Origin: Stemphylium vesicarium
Taxonomy: Eukaryota > Ascomycota > Dothideomycetes > Pleosporales > Pleosporaceae
Reading direction: 5' to 3'
Assembly: GCA_004380135.1 (NCBI GenBank)
Contig: QXCR01000209.1
Coordinates: 1 to 40,744, forward strand
DNA: 40,744 bases
Below the pieces are notes generated by a model that saw nothing but the letters and a program-made list of their open reading frames with translations, made no database searches and was not told the origin of the DNA. Position 1 is the stretch's first letter. Every line of letters starts with the position of its first letter. Positions 32,741 through 40,744 of this stretch are shown piece after piece. Both the position numbers and the translations under genes were made by a program.

Positions 32741-32747
32741 TATTTAA
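32741..32747 (+). promoter_or_regulatory. TATA-like element of the precursor gene
   Basis: TATTTAA lies 92 bp before the precursor ATG. It is followed by a C/A-rich leader without upstream ATG, which fits a strongly expressed fungal gene. No transcript data are available. Confidence 0.4.
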
Positions 32748-32838
32748 TTCAATACCGGCACCTCACAATCGATTATCTGCCTACCATTTCAGCAATTCAC
32801 CAACAACCATCCTTCCATTCCAAGCAAATATCCTCAAA

Positions 32839-33468
32839 ATGCATTTCTCCAAGCTACAGCCCGCGGTCCTCCTTCTCGCTGCGCTTTCTGCGAACGCCGC
32901 TCCTATTGGTATGTTTCGAGTGTTCTGGCGGCATGTCCTTGAAGCTGACTGAAGGATTTCAGATAACAGAGACGTGGGAAAAACCGTGGATGGCGCGGCC
33001 GATCCCGATCCCAACTTTGCCTACTTCAGCTTCAAGAGGGAAGCTGAGAAGAGAGAGGCCGAAAAGGCGGTAGACGGTGCTGCGGATCCTGACCCCAACT
33101 TTGCCTACTTTAGCTTCAAGAAGGACAAGGCGAAGCGAGACGAAGTCAACGCGGTGGATGGCGCCGCTGACCCAGATCCCAACTTTGCCTACTTCAGCTT
33201 CAAGAAGGAAAAGGCGAAGAGGGGTGAGGAAAAGGCGGTAGACGGCGCCGCTGACCCAGATCCCAACTTTGCCTACTTCAGCTTCAAGAAGGACAAGGCG
33301 AAGAGGGGTGAGGAAAAGGCGGTAGACGGCGCAGCCGACCCTGACCCGAACTTTGCATACTTCAGCTTCAAGAAGGATAAGGCGAAGAGAGAAGAAGGAA
33401 AGACTGTGGATGGTGCTGCGGACCCCGACCCCAACTTTGCCTATTTCAGCTTCAAGAAGCGCGAGTAA
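32839..33468 (+). CDS. Repeat-type RiPP precursor peptide (ustiloxin/asperipin/victorin class)
   Basis: Predicted 191-residue secreted precursor. Exon 1 is 32839-32908 and exon 2 is 32963-33468. The 54-bp intron has a GTATGT donor, a CTGAC branch site and a CAG acceptor, and lies just after the signal peptide. The N-terminus is a clear signal peptide (HFSKLQPAVLLLAALSANAAP). The mature part is six tandem units of 28 residues, the last cut to 21. Every unit has the identical segment VDGAADPDPNFAYFSFK, followed by a basic linker with Lys-Arg. In all six units the FSF is directly followed by a basic pair (KR once, KK five times), so a core ending in ..NFAYFSF is likely. Fungal RiPP precursors of this class share signal peptide, Kex2 sites and repeats. 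Five UstYa-like genes lie within 8 kb. The product and its activity are unknown. Confidence 0.87.
32983..33465 (+). repeat. Six tandem 84-bp coding repeats in the precursor
   Basis: Units start at 32983, 33067, 33151, 33235, 33319 and 33403, exactly 84 bp (28 codons) apart; the sixth ends at the stop. Within the 17-codon segment from Val to Lys, 12 codons vary between copies. All the changes are synonymous (for example CCC/CCT/CCA, GAT/GAC, TAC/TAT). The linkers vary in sequence (EAEKREAEK, DKAKRDEVN, EKAKRGEEK, DKAKRGEEK, DKAKREEGK) but keep their length and the KR. Confidence 0.95.
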
Positions 33469-35240
33469 AAAGGCCGTAAGCCTGTGGGGTAATAATGTAA
33501 ATAGCCAGACTGTAGCTTGCAACTAAGCGTCCTTTTTGGTTCAAAGCACTCTGAAAATGTTGCACAACTTTGGTTTACATCTCTTGCAAAATGGACAAGC
33601 TGTTTATCACCGAAATACCTCCTAAGTGCCGATACGTTGTACGCTATGCTTAACGTCGATCTCCAATTTATCGCCCGCAATCGAAAGCACTCTCAAGCAC
33701 ATACTACGGCATGACCGAATCGAAGAGAACGCGAGTACGCTGAGACACAACATCGCCTGACGTCGAACTGTCTACGTAAGCACAGGGATCAGGCCATCAT
33801 ACAGCGTGCGATCTACACGTACAGAAACCCCTGGCAGTAATCGCGGGAAACATGTGATGTTGTCGTCGTGGACACCCTAACCCATGAATCGTACATCTAT
33901 GTCCGTGTTATCGTTGTAGCGCTATCACTGCACCACGGGCGTAATCCTCGGTATGACGGCCGTGCATGCGGGCCTACCCGCTCCTGTATCGGCGAATAAT
34001 ACCCAGCCCTTGGGGGTTAATAATCGCACCTATCGGATGACAAAGTTCGGTAAGACGCGCAATAGCTTCAGCGGAATGCCGAAGTTGCTATCCTCGATCG
34101 TACAGCACCTTTCCGATGCAATGCATAAGTAGTTTACCCCGACAGCACTAGCCTTCTCGCGGTATTCAAAATGTCCGAATGCCCGAGGTTACGTGCTGAG
34201 GACGAAGCGGCGAATGTTTGAGGCTAGCGGCGTGGACGGCTTTGCAAATGAGAAGGAACGGACTGAGAAATCTTCTCGTATACATCATGGTCTGCCATGA
34301 ACCTAGAGCTAGAACGAGATTGGAAAACGCTCGCAAATTGCTGATACGCGCTCTCGACACAGTGCGATGCTCCAAATACTTCGCTCGAGCAAGACATTCT
34401 AAAGCAAGAAGGTAAGAATATCCTTCTAAACACCACACGGCGATATTCGGAGATGGTTCGCTTGCATTTGCGTTTTTGGTAGGTACATAGCGAACGAACA
34501 AGCAGCAATTGCATTGCATCGGCCAAACTACTAAGAGGCGCTAGGGTTGGCATAAGCACTATGGCTCATTCTGACTCTGCGCCTTTTCCCATTCTGCTCG
34601 GGCTATATGCATTGGTAGCAGTGAGCGCGAGACCGAATATTGCAGATAGATCAATGGTTGTGCAGGAGCTGTATAGATCAGTGGAGAAACACCAGTATCG
34701 GACCGAAGTTTTGGTCACGACAAGCTTCTCACGAATAGGCTCAAGTTGGGCCGAGTAGTGATCGATGTTTGGTTGTGATACCGCAGTGATATACGACATG
34801 GATTACTGATCGCGAGTCGGGGGCAGAATGACGCCTTGTGGAAACCACCGACGACTACCTAGGTACAAGCCCGTGTAAGGCCCCGAGACTTGCTCCACTC
34901 TATTCGCGGAAAACCGAACCATAATGGGTTTTGATGCGAACAGGGATATGTCGGCTCGATGTCGGTCGGCATAATTGTATTCACTCACCAGTATCCAGTA
35001 TCCAGTATCGATCGAGTGGAAATATCACTTCTTCTTTCAGTGTCTGGGACTCCGGACGTCGTATTCTCTTTCTATCGTTCAGCCGCATCTCTATACCTCT
35101 TTGCGTTCTTTTGACTGGAGAGATCCATCATATGACCAACATCTCATCGCCTTGAACAGGTTTCTTTTGAATTAGCGCCTCATAGTACACATGTACGAAT
35201 TACCTTCGCTGGAAGAAGGCAAGTACCAAGTCCTGTACTG
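33469..35240. other. Intergenic region between precursor and UstYa-like 5
   Basis: About 1.77 kb with no supported gene. A 65-residue frame at 34561-34758 (+) begins with a weakly hydrophobic segment but shows no repeat, dibasic pattern or family. Three tandem copies of a 7-bp unit lie at 34988-35008. The last few hundred bases should be the UstYa-like 5 promoter. Confidence 0.5.
34988..35008. repeat. 7-bp tandem repeat, three copies
   Basis: CCAGTAT is repeated three times in a row, about 230 bp upstream of the UstYa-like 5 start. A loose direct repeat containing GATGTCGG lies just before it (around 34945-34970). It could be replication slippage or a regulator array. Confidence 0.7.
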
Positions 35241-36110
35241 ATGAGAGATAGGAAGCTATTCCCGCAACAGCTTTGGCAACGAGTGTTCCAATACTCCCAC
35301 CTACCATCGACAGAAGAACCACCAGCCCCCTCCTTGCCCGACTCATACGAGGACGCGGAGAAGAACGACCATGACTGGCCTCACACCCCAACGACACCTC
35401 GCCGCGGGAATCGCGTAATCAAGATACTCGGCATATCTCTCTTAGCCATAATAGCAGCCTGGGGCGCCCTCGACATGTCCCTCCACCTCTTCCGCTTCAT
35501 CTCCCACACAATCCAACCCCACGACAGAGACTACCTCACCAACCATTGCGTGCGAACATGCGGCGGAACACGCGCGGAGGCGCTATCAAAAGGCTGCCTA
35601 TACGACCACATTGAGAACCGGTTTACGCGGCCAGACTGCGTGAACCCACTCTTGAACGACGAGTTCTCGCGGCTGGGACCGGGTGACAATGGGTCGTGGA
35701 TCTACCAAGTCGACGTTCAAGGCGATGGAAATCTTACGACAATGAATGCGGATGAGATGCTCAACGCTATTCGACCTGGGGCAAGGGTGTGGCAGATTGG
35801 ACGCCAACACATGCTTCACTGCATCTTTGTGTGGCGGCGGAACGCGCTGAGTCATTTCGATGGCACAATCATTACCATGGACCGGAAAGAGCTGTTTGAG
35901 CATGATGCTCATTGCGGCAGGATGCTGGCGAATAGGATGTCGGGTGATGATCTGGAGGATTATGTGACCGTTACGACGTATGGGCCCCTCGATAAAGAGG
36001 CAAGGGAAAAGGCGGACAAGTTCTTCGCTGAGCAGGCGGAGCGGCTGAGGACTGGTAATGGTGTTGTTGCCCCCATTTTTGATGGTCAGAGTACTCCTAC
36101 CCGTGGCTAG
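35241..36110 (+). CDS. Divergent Cys-rich UstYa-like membrane protein 5
   Basis: Predicted 289-residue single-exon protein of the same divergent type as UstYa-like 4. A Pro- and acid-rich soluble N-terminus of about 58 residues precedes one membrane helix (VIKILGISLLAIIAAWGAL). The luminal domain opens with CVRTCGGTRAEALSKGCLYD, matching the paired-cysteine motif of protein 4. It then has RPDCVNPLLNDEF (equivalent to PPQCYDEEL), HMLHC (190-194, followed by IFVWRRNAL) and HDAHC (221-225). Two NxS/T sites are in the luminal part. The ATG at 35241 is the first in frame. The C-terminal 60 residues are charged and probably helical. It is transcribed in the same direction as the precursor. It forms the right edge of the locus. 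Confidence 0.78.
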   Translation: MRDRKLFPQQLWQRVFQYSHLPSTEEPPAPSLPDSYEDAEKNDHDWPHTPTTPRRGNRVIKILGISLLAIIAAWGALDMSLHLFRFISHTIQPHDRDYLTNHCVRTCGGTRAEALSKGCLYDHIENRFTRPDCVNPLLNDEFSRLGPGDNGSWIYQVDVQGDGNLTTMNADEMLNAIRPGARVWQIGRQHMLHCIFVWRRNALSHFDGTIITMDRKELFEHDAHCGRMLANRMSGDDLEDYVTVTTYGPLDKEAREKADKFFAEQAERLRTGNGVVAPIFDGQSTPTRG

Positions 36111-38303
36111 AGATACAGGTAGATTTCTTCTCACGCAAGATACGACCATGCAACCTCACCTGTTCACCTCTCCCCTCCCCTCCCCTCCCCTCCCTCCTAC
36201 TCCACCTCCAGAAACGGCAAACGCTTCCGCGCCGGAGCATATTCCGAGCCGCAAAACGCTAGAGATACCACTAACTCCTTCTGTCCAAGCCGGTAGCGGA
36301 TGCACGTCTTATCGGTCCCGAACTTCGTATACTTCGTTTTTGCGCTCAAGGAGGCTGACAGAACGCAGAGCGCAGACAGCCATACTCCCTCCTGCCTTTG
36401 CTTTCTTTTCCCACCTCTGTCTTTTGCTTCTTCTCAACGACCTCTCCGTGTGTGTCAGGAACAGGTTTAGCCCCAGCCGTGAGCGCAGGGATACAGAGTG
36501 CATGGCGGTTGCAACGACCCCAGCCCACAGCCCACAGCGTTGCTTCTTTCCATCATGGGTGTAAGATGCTGGCTAGCTAGTAGCTGCGAAATTGTGGGGA
36601 AGGAGGAAGATGGCAAGTGTGATGCTGTAATCCCACCATCGTGCTAGTCCCTACCTACCTGCGAAGCATGTCTGAAGAACGGAAATGAAATCACGAGTGT
36701 AAGGACGGAGTAGAGAGAGATGGGAGTACCAGTGGACCCGGTAAACCCTTCCTTCTCTCCCCCTTCTCCTCCATTCATCCTTCCATTCCCAATCCATCCA
36801 CCGCAACAAGCCCAAGCGAGAAACGACCCACCTGCAGCATAGCTAGTTTGGTTTGTTGGGTAATTTGCGCGAGGCTGCGTGGGTACCTGCATCGTTCACT
36901 AAACTAGGCACCTAGTCACTTTACCGAGGTAGCCGGTAGTGTGGAATGTACCTGATCGTTGTCGTGATGATGATGTCAAGCAAAAACATTCCCCCCCCAA
37001 CGCCATCTTTTCCTTTGGTTTGGTTTGGATTGGTTCAGTTTGGTTAGGGGTGGCTGGGTTAGTAAGGCTGGATGGTTTAATGCAGGGGGTCAGGGGTTTT
37101 GCTTGCTCTCTTATTGCCGAAGGAATGCACTCCGCGGAAGAAGGAACGCTTGTCGCAGTCTGCGGAGGTGTCTTCTTTTTTGTTTTCTGCAGGCGCATCG
37201 TTCGCAGCGGAGTGTTTGACGTGACGTGCAGTGCAGCTTGTTGCAGGGGCATGGAGATTATTTGTTCATGCAGATGCGATTTTTTCGGGCTGTGCCGCGA
37301 AGGTTCCGAAGAATTGCGTTGAGGGCCAGAGGGAAAAAGCATGTAGAGTCATTATCGTATGTCTCCTCTTTCTTCTTGCTCCTTTCCACATCAATTGAGA
37401 CGTATAGGTTGTGTGACGGGTGATCAAACGACATCGAAATGAGAGTTCGGATGTTTACGGCCTTTTTCGGTATTTTGGTGTTTCAAGGTCACGATATTGC
37501 GTCTCCGTATCACGCCACATTGCTGGCACGTGTGGTGGAGTTGAGTGTTTGATCGACAAGGATTGTTTCATGCGAGACGAAAACAAAAAAAGGTTCATAT
37601 GGATGAGGATGCTGTGAGATAGAAGAATTGATAAGCCGTCATCAAAGACAAGGCAAGCACATAGGTATCCATTTTTGGGCGAAAGCTTCTGCAATACAAG
37701 CGTGTTTCCCTCGTTCTAGATTTTCCGTATTGAGACAAAAAAAAGGTTCCTTGTGATATTCATTATTCCATTACTCCTGAACTGGACTCTTTCCCCACTG
37801 TCCTTCGTCCGAGTCAGTAAGTCAGTCAGGACGTATCCAAAAAGAGAAGATAGGAAAAAGAAACCACAGACATTATGGCGAGCGAGCCTAGATAGCTCCT
37901 CCACCAACTAGAAGGAGATAAACTGCGAGCGCAACGTACGTTTGGTGATAAACGACACGATTCAAGAGGGAAAAGTCCAATCCTGCATGCGGAGAATTAA
38001 GATCAAGATGTTGAAACGCTTTTAACTCCTGTTTCAAAGAAAACGCCAATGCCAAAAAATTCGTTATAGCTCTCAAAAGACCGTTCCGTATTAAGATTAT
38101 GCCAGAAAAGGGGGCCTCGATGTGTGCCTGAGAGTGAAGAAGAAGAGGGAACAGGATAAGGAAAGTGTTTATGTGTGCCAGATAGCCTTGGTAGATTGGG
38201 GCGGAAATAAGAACGTCGAGAAAACATTTGGGTATAATAAGAAGGTATTGTGTGAGGCGCGGCGATAGACATGGTGATTTACAACGAGGAGTCGTGCACG
38301 TTG
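36111..38303. other. Gene-poor region between RiPP locus and homeodomain gene
   Basis: About 2.2 kb with no supported gene. It contains a TCCCC pentanucleotide-like tract (36170-36200), a C run near 36988, and a G/T-rich low-complexity stretch of GGTTT-like units (37013-37047). Frames up to about 170 residues are composition artefacts of these tracts. The right end is probably the 3' untranslated region of the homeodomain gene. Confidence 0.5.
36169..36202. repeat. Pyrimidine-rich CTCCC/TCCCC tract
   Basis: Several consecutive CTCCC units lie about 60 bp downstream of the UstYa-like 5 stop. Such tracts are common near fungal promoters, but no gene follows. Confidence 0.6.
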
Positions 38304-40641
38304 CTATTGTCCCCCGAAATCTCCTGGTCCTTGATTGGCAAAGATGTAGCTCTTGGGCTGTGGCTCAGCTGTCCGTCGTAGGAGATTGCCGTGGGCGTCA
38401 TTGCCCTGCGGTGGATTGTACTGGTGTACTAGGAAATCAGGCATGGCGGAAACTTGAGGCGCGAATGGAACATTGTGATGAATGCCACTCAGTGACATGT
38501 CTTTGAAATCATCATAGTGCATATGGCCAGCTGGCATGTATTGGAGACTGCTTTCGTCAGGTTGGTTTTGCGCAGTATCGGGCAGTGATGGTCTTCTAAA
38601 ATGCGAGGGCTTTGGTTGTTGAATGGTAAGATCAGTGGTAGAATGGAAGCCAGATCGCATTTGAGGCTGCTGCATGTACGAGGTCCGAGGGAAGTGTTGC
38701 TGGGTTGCTGGTGCTGATTGTGGTGGTGTGTCACGGTACAACGCATCGTTTACGAAACGCGATTGTAGATCCATAGAAGACGAGGGCGGCGAGGTACTCT
38801 TTGCGATAACGTTTCCGGCTTGATCGGAAGACCAGTTCGTATGCATGCTCTCTGGGCTATTGTGGTCCGGCATTGCTGAGTGGGGCCTAATCACCGCAGC
38901 TCCACCCCAATAATTGCCAAAATCCTGCGGAGTCAGTGGTGTGGGCGGTGCGAGACTTCCACCTTGTCCTATTGTAGTAGCGCTCGATGTCGAAAACGTT
39001 CGAGCGAATTTCGGCGATGCAGCGGCGTCCGAGAAGCTCATGGCCATGGGCGAGCGCTGCGCGGAGCCGGGTTGCGACTTTTGGACACGACCCCCGGCAT
39101 TCGGAATACCACTAGAGCGAATTCTGCGAATGACCTTGTCGTTGTTGCCTCCTGGTGACGACATAGGGGCAGAGTACGAAGCGCTCCTCATTGCACTTGA
39201 GTTGAGGTTGACCGGTCGCTTCTGTCTTCTTGCTGCAATGCTGGTAGATGAATCTGGAGCTGGGAAACCCTCCGGAGTGCCATTGCCATTTCTGATATGG
39301 ATCGCATCCATGTTGTTCGCCAGGTTGCTCGTGGAAGAGTTCCTTCGGGCGAAGGCATCCTCACGGAAATGCAGCGGGATATCGAGATCAGAAGGCGCCG
39401 CACTGAGCCTTCGTGCCTGTTCCGGTGTGGTAAGAATGGCATGTGCAGAGGCATTCGATTGCTGGTAAAAGTTGGACTGCGGATACATGGGGTTCGATCC
39501 ATCCTGGGGCCAGAATGGCAGAGTCTGCTCTGAGGCTGATGCTTGGGTGAGATTGTAGGGTGCGAATTGATCCTCTGGCTCCTCGGCCTGCTTGGGTTGC
39601 GCCAGTTGGTTGGGGTCCTCAGTCCAGCCAGTGTAGACCGAGTTCAACGAAGCAATTGATGGTGGAGTGGGTCCGTTTGGTGATTGCGTCGTGGCGGAAG
39701 ATTGGGTTCCATTGTAGGGGGAAGCCTCGGACGAAATTGAACCTGTACTTTGTTGAGCTTCCGGTGCGCTTGAATTGTTGGTGTTAGTTGAAGCAAGTGC
39801 AGAGTAGTCGATCTGGAAGTCGGCAAAGCCATCGAATTCGGGGTGTGAGGGTGCCATGTTGCCGGACATGGTGGCGGGAACGTTGAAGGCAAGGTCACTC
39901 GAGTACTCGGTGGGGAGTCCAGCGTTGTCGTACGGATAATCGGACTCTTGTGGGTTGACAGGGATGCCGCTGTTGTGCATGTAGGCACCATTGGTTGCAG
40001 CCATGATGGAGTTCATGAGGTCGTTTGGACGATAGGATGGGGTGCGGTCAGCTTCGGGGATGCAGCGGAGCATGTCGTATTGCTGCTGTTGTTGCTGTTG
40101 TTGTTGCTGATGTTGCTGCTGCTGCTGCTGAAGTGACATGTGGGATCCTAGGTCGAGCACTGATGGTCCTTCGCCAGTTTGCACAGGGAGGCTTGCGGGG
40201 CTAATGTCAGCAGTCGAATAAAAGTCTGGTTGCATGAGCATCTGATGGTGTTGCTGGTCCTGGGGATGCGGGTAGTGGTTGGGCATGACGGGCACGTTTT
40301 GATGGCCAAAGGGCAGGCTCATGGTCATGTTGTACTGGTTCATCAGCTTCTTGCGGTCCTGTTTGACCTTGGCTCTGCGGTTCTGGAACCAGTTCTGCGG
40401 CCGTGTTAGCGATGCTACGCAGCATGCGGCATGACAGGGCTCTACTCGCATTGATCTTGTCCAGCGGCACGCCCAGACGGGTCGCAAACTCCTTCTTCAC
40501 ATTGGTGCTCGGCTTGTGCTGGGCCAGGAAATGCTGCTCGAGAATGTCGTGCTGGTCCTTGGTGAGGCGGGGCTTGACGTCGCTGCCGGGCTGCTTCGGC
40601 GCGGGCGGTGCTGTTGACGGGGCGGCGCCGCTGGAATCCAT
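38304..40641 (-). CDS. Homeodomain transcription factor
   Basis: Predicted 760-residue nuclear DNA-binding protein. Exons on the minus strand are 40641-40450 and 40394-38304. The homeodomain lies near the N-terminus (about residues 22-80): RLTKDQHDILEQHF, then helix 3 NNWFQNRRAKVKQDRKK with the invariant WFQNRR. The 55-bp intron splits helix 3. Only a GC donor (GCGAGT) with a CAG acceptor keeps the INNWFQNRRAK reading. The rest is low-complexity activation-type sequence rich in Ser, Pro, Gln and Asn, with a Q-rich tract (about residues 155-180) encoded by CAG/CAA repeats. An N-terminal homeodomain with a long disordered tail resembles the ascomycete Htf1/HtfA conidiation regulator. That specific assignment is tentative. 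The start is the first ATG; the reading frame upstream has none. It is next to the RiPP locus but 2.2 kb away. Confidence 0.82.
40081..40136. repeat. CAG/CAA (polyglutamine) triplet tract
   Basis: On the plus strand this reads as TGC/TTG triplets; on the coding strand it encodes Gln runs interrupted by one His in the homeodomain protein. Length polymorphism between strains is likely. Confidence 0.85.
40395..40449 (-). other. Non-canonical GC-AG intron inside the homeobox
   Basis: On the minus strand the exon ends ATC AAT, followed by GCGAGT. The intron ends GCCGCAG before AAC TGG TTC CAG. The nearest GT (three bases on) would shift the frame and destroy the WFQNRR helix. GC-AG introns are a known minority class. 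Confidence 0.75.
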
Positions 40642-40726
40642 GTTGGCGCGCTCAGCGACAATACAGCTCAAGCGACTTGGGACGGCTTTCGCAGCGACGA
40701 CTCTCGAGTGCTGTGAAGGGGGGCGT

Positions 40727-40744
40727 GGGGGGGGGGGGGGGGGG
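40727..40744. repeat. Terminal poly-G run
   Basis: At least 18 consecutive G close the window, about 90 bp upstream of the homeodomain ATG. It may be a genuine homopolymer or an assembly or sequencing artefact at a contig end. Confidence 0.8.

Larger units (their letters stand above)
32264..32838. promoter_or_regulatory. Divergent promoter region of UstYa-like 4 and the precursor gene
   Basis: 575 bp between the start codons of UstYa-like 4 (-) and the precursor (+). It contains a near-perfect direct repeat (32528-32549 and 32581-32604) and a TATA-like element (32741-32747). No gene was recognised. It is the best place to look for a locus-specific regulator site. Confidence 0.55.

Noticed and set aside
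32983..33465. CRISPR-like array
   Set aside because: The 84-bp repeats are contiguous and in frame, with no unique spacers, in a eukaryotic gene.
32839..33468. Mating pheromone (alpha-factor type) precursor
   Set aside because: KR and one EAE spacer fit, but the repeated segment is acidic/aromatic without the Trp-Cys or Gly-Gln-Pro features of ascomycete alpha pheromones, and five UstYa-like genes surround it.
32959..33522. A 187-residue open frame on the minus strand across the precursor repeats
   Set aside because: It is the antisense shadow of the repeats. On the plus strand the copies differ only synonymously in the conserved segment, and there is a signal peptide and intron, so the plus strand is the coding one.
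13121..34705. CGGWCCG as a locus-wide operator
   Set aside because: The 7-base core is also found outside the locus (13121-13127, upstream of PEX20) and inside a UstYa exon (27648-27654). Roughly five hits are expected by chance in 40 kb, so only the duplicated longer element is reported.
36058..36564. 168-residue frame overlapping the end of UstYa-like 5
   Set aside because: It overlaps the real gene in another frame and runs through a CTCCC tract; composition reflects low complexity.

Overview
The window reads as nuclear DNA of a filamentous ascomycete, most likely a dothideomycete such as a member of the Pleosporales. The genes carry many short spliceosomal introns (about 49-131 bp) with CTAAC/CTGAC-type branch points. 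There is a PEX20 gene, which is a fungal peroxin, a PTH11-like seven-helix protein, several UstYa-family (DUF3328) proteins, and the tail of a pogo/Fot1-like transposase at the left edge. The order-level placement is an inference. The window starts inside a transposase reading frame and ends in a run of 18 G, so it looks like a complete assembly contig broken at repeats.

Left part (1-24.2 kb). After the transposon remnant comes about 3.3 kb with no recognisable gene. An aromatic-ring FAD monooxygenase (+) and a secreted GMC oxidoreductase (-) follow, tail to tail. Then come a seven-helix receptor-like protein (+), PEX20 (-), a long coiled-coil protein (-), the mitochondrial glycine carrier HEM25 (-), an arrestin-domain protein (+) and a secreted subtilisin-like protease (-). 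Apart from the two oxidoreductases and the protease, these look like ordinary chromosomal genes.

Right part (24.9-36.1 kb). This is the notable region: a compact, apparently undescribed fungal RiPP (ribosomally made, post-translationally modified peptide) locus of the ustiloxin/phomopsin/asperipin/victorin type. It holds an MFS transporter (-), three canonical UstYa-family proteins (-,-,+), a divergent Cys-rich UstYa-like protein (-), the precursor peptide gene (+) and a second divergent UstYa-like protein (+). The precursor has a signal peptide and six tandem 28-residue units. Each unit contains the same 17-residue segment ending in NFAYFSFK, and a dibasic pair directly follows the FSF every time. 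The six DNA copies differ at 12 of these 17 codons, and every difference is synonymous. Each of the five UstYa-like proteins carries two HxxHC motifs. The inferred pathway is secretion of the precursor, Kex2-type cleavage at the dibasic sites, oxidative crosslinking of the aromatic core by membrane-anchored UstYa-type enzymes, and export by the MFS protein.

Right flank. About 2.2 kb without a gene separates the RiPP locus from a homeodomain transcription factor (-) that has a polyglutamine tract and a GC-AG intron inside its homeobox. Gene structures were worked out by hand from reading frames and splice signals. Family names come from recognised motifs, not from database searches.
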